Under the pieces are notes generated by a model, which saw nothing but the letters and a program-made list of their open reading frames with translations, made no database searches and was not told where the DNA came from. DNA of 64,000 nucleotides, from assembly GCA_963808725.1 (NCBI GenBank), contig CAWEGO010000003.1, forward strand, positions 682,001 to 746,000. The letters run 5' to 3'. Below, piece after piece: positions 62,116 through 64,000 of the stretch (the first letter of the stretch is position 1; each line of letters opens with the position of its first letter). Source of the stretch: JAHFUA01 sp963808725. Lineage in GTDB: Bacteria; Acidobacteriota; Terriglobia; Terriglobales; Acidobacteriaceae. A program made the translations under genes and the position numbers.

Positions 62116-62459
62116 CCTCAGCCAAGTATAACGCAGTGCGGAGAGGGACGCCGGGACGGGACGGCCTCAGAGTGTGCGAATTCCCGGGCCGGGCTGGCTT
62201 GCATTCCGCCCCATCTCGCTCTAGATCGGGCCACTCCAGCACGGCCTCTGAGGTGTAGCAGTCGGCGTGACCCTCGCGCTGGTATATATTGCTCCGCTGA
62301 TCTGAGGCACCGCCCTGCATCATTCGGCTCGGTCTAAGCGTGGATGCGGTTACGGTAAACAAGCACAAGAGCCTTCCCGCCGTTGGTTGTGCGGAAGAGG
62401 AGTTCACCGAACAGACGCCCTTTTGCTCTACGGGCCATTTTTAGCTTCGGTTTGGGGTC
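62116..62459. other. Intergenic region between the FRG gene and miaB
   Basis: About 345 bases. A 34-codon minus-strand frame (62334-62438, starting MARRAKGRLFGELLFR) is basic and could be a gene remnant, but it is too short to call. No tRNA or strong palindrome is visible. It likely holds the miaB promoter. Confidence 0.4.
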
Positions 62460-63309
62460 TCACTTGACATAAGTTTGGAGATATTTCAGGGGTAACTGGT
62501 TCTCGAAACTTTGGGTGAACCCGTCCAGTCCTGGGAAAAGACTAACTCGCCAGATATTTATACTTTGAAGCGTGCGGAGGGCCTTCTCTAGAAACTGCTT
62601 CGAGCACACTATGTCGATTTTTCGAAATGCGTCCGGTTCCCTCTTCCAGAGCTGCTCAAACGTTGTTGCAAATGGCTCCGTCTTGGACTGGGAGAACAGG
62701 AAGACGCCCTGCTGCACGAGAAGGCGCTCGTTCAAGCTCCAGGCGTTAAGGCCCAATATGATGTTGGCTTCTCCGCGGAGAAGTTTATTCAGAATCCTGG
62801 GATCCTTATCGCGTCTCCCGTAAATCTCTCCCTCGTAGATCTTCCGCTCTTCTTTCGAAAATTTGGTTTGTAGTTCCCTACGAAGCATTTTCTGAAGGAA
62901 GTCGTTGTCGACGGCCCATATTGCGCACTTGGGTCCAATCCATGCGGACTCGACGGCGAAGAACAGCGCTACATGGAACGAATACGTCCAGTCCAATAGG
63001 CGCGTCGGTGCGCCATGATGCTGCATCAGCGCTAGCCATTCCGCGTCGTCGTTCTCTCCCGGCAGATATGAAGAGTATCGGTGGAAGTTTCTCTTGAAGT
63101 ACCGAAGGAAGAATCGCTCAGAATCGCTCATACCTCCGCAGCTCATCGAAGGGCAGACCGAACCGCCTGAGGGCGCGTTCGAGAGAGGGTTCTAGAGCCC
63201 AATCTGCACGGACCTGCCCCCGGTAAAGCCAGCGCCGTTCCGATGAAAACAACTCATCGTAGGTATCGTGTAACTCATCCCATGTCCTACAGGTCCTGGT
63301 CGTAGTCAT
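62460..63309 (-). pseudogene. FRG-domain protein disrupted by a 10-bp tandem duplication
   Basis: The FRG domain (named after its Phe-Arg-Gly motif; found in abortive-infection-type and ADP-ribosyl-like proteins) is read from two frames. The N-terminal piece, from ATG 63309, has WLYRGQVRADWALEPSLERA and ends prematurely after LRRYERF. The rest, in the next frame from about 63110, has FFLRYFKRNFHRYSSY and LMQHHGAPTRLLDWTYSFHV. The break is caused by an exact tandem duplication of GAATCGCTCA (63111-63120 and 63121-63130); deleting one copy joins the frames (RRYERFFLRYFKR). The sequence elsewhere is intact, so this may be a recent or reversible mutation. Confidence 0.85.
63111..63130. repeat. 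10-bp tandem duplication inside the FRG gene
   Basis: GAATCGCTCA occurs twice back to back. It shifts the FRG reading frame by one base and creates an early stop; loss of one unit would restore the gene. Confidence 0.9.
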
Positions 63310-63505
63310 TGCGACACCTGGTGCCGGCTGGAGCACACGTGTGCTGCCGAAGAATCGATGCGCCCCTGCGCATGCAGATGTTGCCGTCTCCCGAAGTATA
63401 ACGCAGTTGCGTCCCCAGGCGCCGCAGGGCTCCCGCCCTGCTCTCGCGGCAGGTCAAGAGCAGGTCCTCACGCTCGTCCCAACGGGACAGCGCTCAGGAT
63501 GACTA

Positions 63506-64000
63506 TCAAGATTTCCCGAAATTAAACGGGAGCTTCAACACCGCGTCGATCTTGCTGATCTCGAAATCGGCCTGCTCGTCCGGGCCTTGTGGTTTGAGAC
63601 TGGAGAATTCTCCGCCCCACAGCCGGACGGTGTGCATGCCCAGCGACTTCCCTGCCCTGATTTCGCTGGAGGGCCGGTCGCCGACCACCAGCACCCGCTG
63701 CGGATCGCTCTCGGCCTTGCGCAGGATGGAGCGGAAAATCGCCTCTTTGGTTACAAGGTGGGCCGTATCGGCATAGAACACCCGGTCGATCGAAGGTTCG
63801 CGATCGAGGCCGAGCGCGGCTACCTTGTCGTGCTGTATCTCGGGATCGCCGAAGCTGACCAGGAAGATTCTCACCCCGCGTTCTTTCAGGCCGCGCAGCA
63901 CGGGAAGCGTGCCGGGGAAGAGCGTCAGCTTGCCCACGGGCAGGGTGAAGAAGGCGAGGCGGGCGGCACGGACCAGCCTATCGCGCGCCGCGGACGGCAC
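63506..64000 (-). CDS. HAD-superfamily hydrolase, 5' end beyond the window
   Basis: At least 164 residues of a haloacid dehalogenase-type phosphatase. Seen: motif II-like FLVSFGDPEIQ, motif III Lys in HLVTKEAIFRSILRKAESDP, and motif IV GDRPSSEIRAGKSLGMHTVR. The N-terminal DxD nucleophile motif is missing, so the gene must continue past base 64000 (the minus-strand 5' side). The GTG at 63998-64000 is in frame but is not a credible start for this family. Substrate unknown. Confidence 0.88.
   Translation of the reverse strand: MPSAARDRLVRAARLAFFTLPVGKLTLFPGTLPVLRGLKERGVRIFLVSFGDPEIQHDKVAALGLDREPSIDRVFYADTAHLVTKEAIFRSILRKAESDPQRVLVVGDRPSSEIRAGKSLGMHTVRLWGGEFSSLKPQGPDEQADFEISKIDAVLKLPFNFGKS

Noticed and set aside
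62334..62438. 34-codon basic ORF upstream of the FRG gene
   Set aside because: Too short and without a ribosome site or family support.

Overview
The window reads as chromosomal DNA from a GC-rich Gram-negative bacterium, most probably an Acidobacteriota member of the Koribacter/Terriglobia type. This placement is inferred from the gene mix: BlaI/M56 regulatory pairs, secreted Gly/Tyr-rich proteins, paired M16 proteases, an Rrf2 regulator, outer-membrane porins and many structured intergenic repeats. No rRNA is present to confirm it. Gene density is high, with short operons on both strands and frequent ATGA or TGATG stop/start overlaps.

Layout. 1-3455: histidine operon hisC(partial)-hisB-hisH-hisF-hisA. 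3456-5412: lower-GC patch of small unknown genes, one of them flanked by 13-bp direct repeats. 5510-9179: PilZ-GAF signalling protein, Rrf2 regulator, coiled-coil membrane protein, EcsC-like protein. 9295-10110: REP-associated tyrosine transposase between inverted REP copies. 10214-17443: RNase J, threonine dehydratase-like enzyme, an M16 protease pair and an SH3/TPR protein whose 5' end carries a small inverted-repeat element. 17480-21203: UppP, TatA and an FtsK gene broken by many single-base indels. 21213-21841: Phd/VapC-type toxin-antitoxin pair. 21957-30538: cupin, a predicted PPi-dependent phosphofructokinase, secreted repeat proteins, an outer-membrane porin and a DUF202-DUF302 fusion. 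30561-36149: thiolase and CoA-transferase genes, between which sits a low-GC three-gene cassette (DNA methyltransferase, DGQHR protein, unknown protein) that is the best candidate here for an undescribed defence or modification system. 36252-39589: BlaI-M56-HtrA unit sharing an operator sequence. 39755-43325: MgtC/DUF4010 protein and two divergent Crp/Fnr regulators. 43600-46453: small conserved genes, a BrnA relic, a GH88/105-type hydrolase. 46733-46809: tRNA-Arg. 47186-50048: copper-type P-ATPase with a small partner. 50171-55866: TlpA-like lipoprotein, glycosyltransferase, two tandem PTPS/QueD paralogues, FolE, two Rossmann oxidoreductases, an LRV-like protein. 55901-64000: 116-bp tandem repeats beside a rhomboid protease, frameshifted truB, an AbrB/VapC pair, an Mrr-like nuclease, bifunctional nuclease, MiaB, a frameshifted FRG-domain gene and a partial HAD hydrolase.

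Regulatory logic visible in the DNA. Three CRP-like palindromes (before the Rrf2 gene, tatA and the porin gene) each lie exactly 21 bases upstream of a -10-like hexamer, which is class II activator geometry. The BlaI operator sequence recurs before the HtrA protease gene, tying an envelope protease to the BlaI/M56 sensor pair. Accessory functions (methyltransferase cassette, Mrr-like nuclease, FRG gene, two toxin-antitoxin pairs, the BrnA relic) are scattered rather than gathered in one island. Several genes (ftsK, an SDR gene, truB, the BrnA relic) carry single-base indels. Those in ftsK and truB fall in otherwise well-conserved reading frames, so draft-assembly error is a serious possibility.
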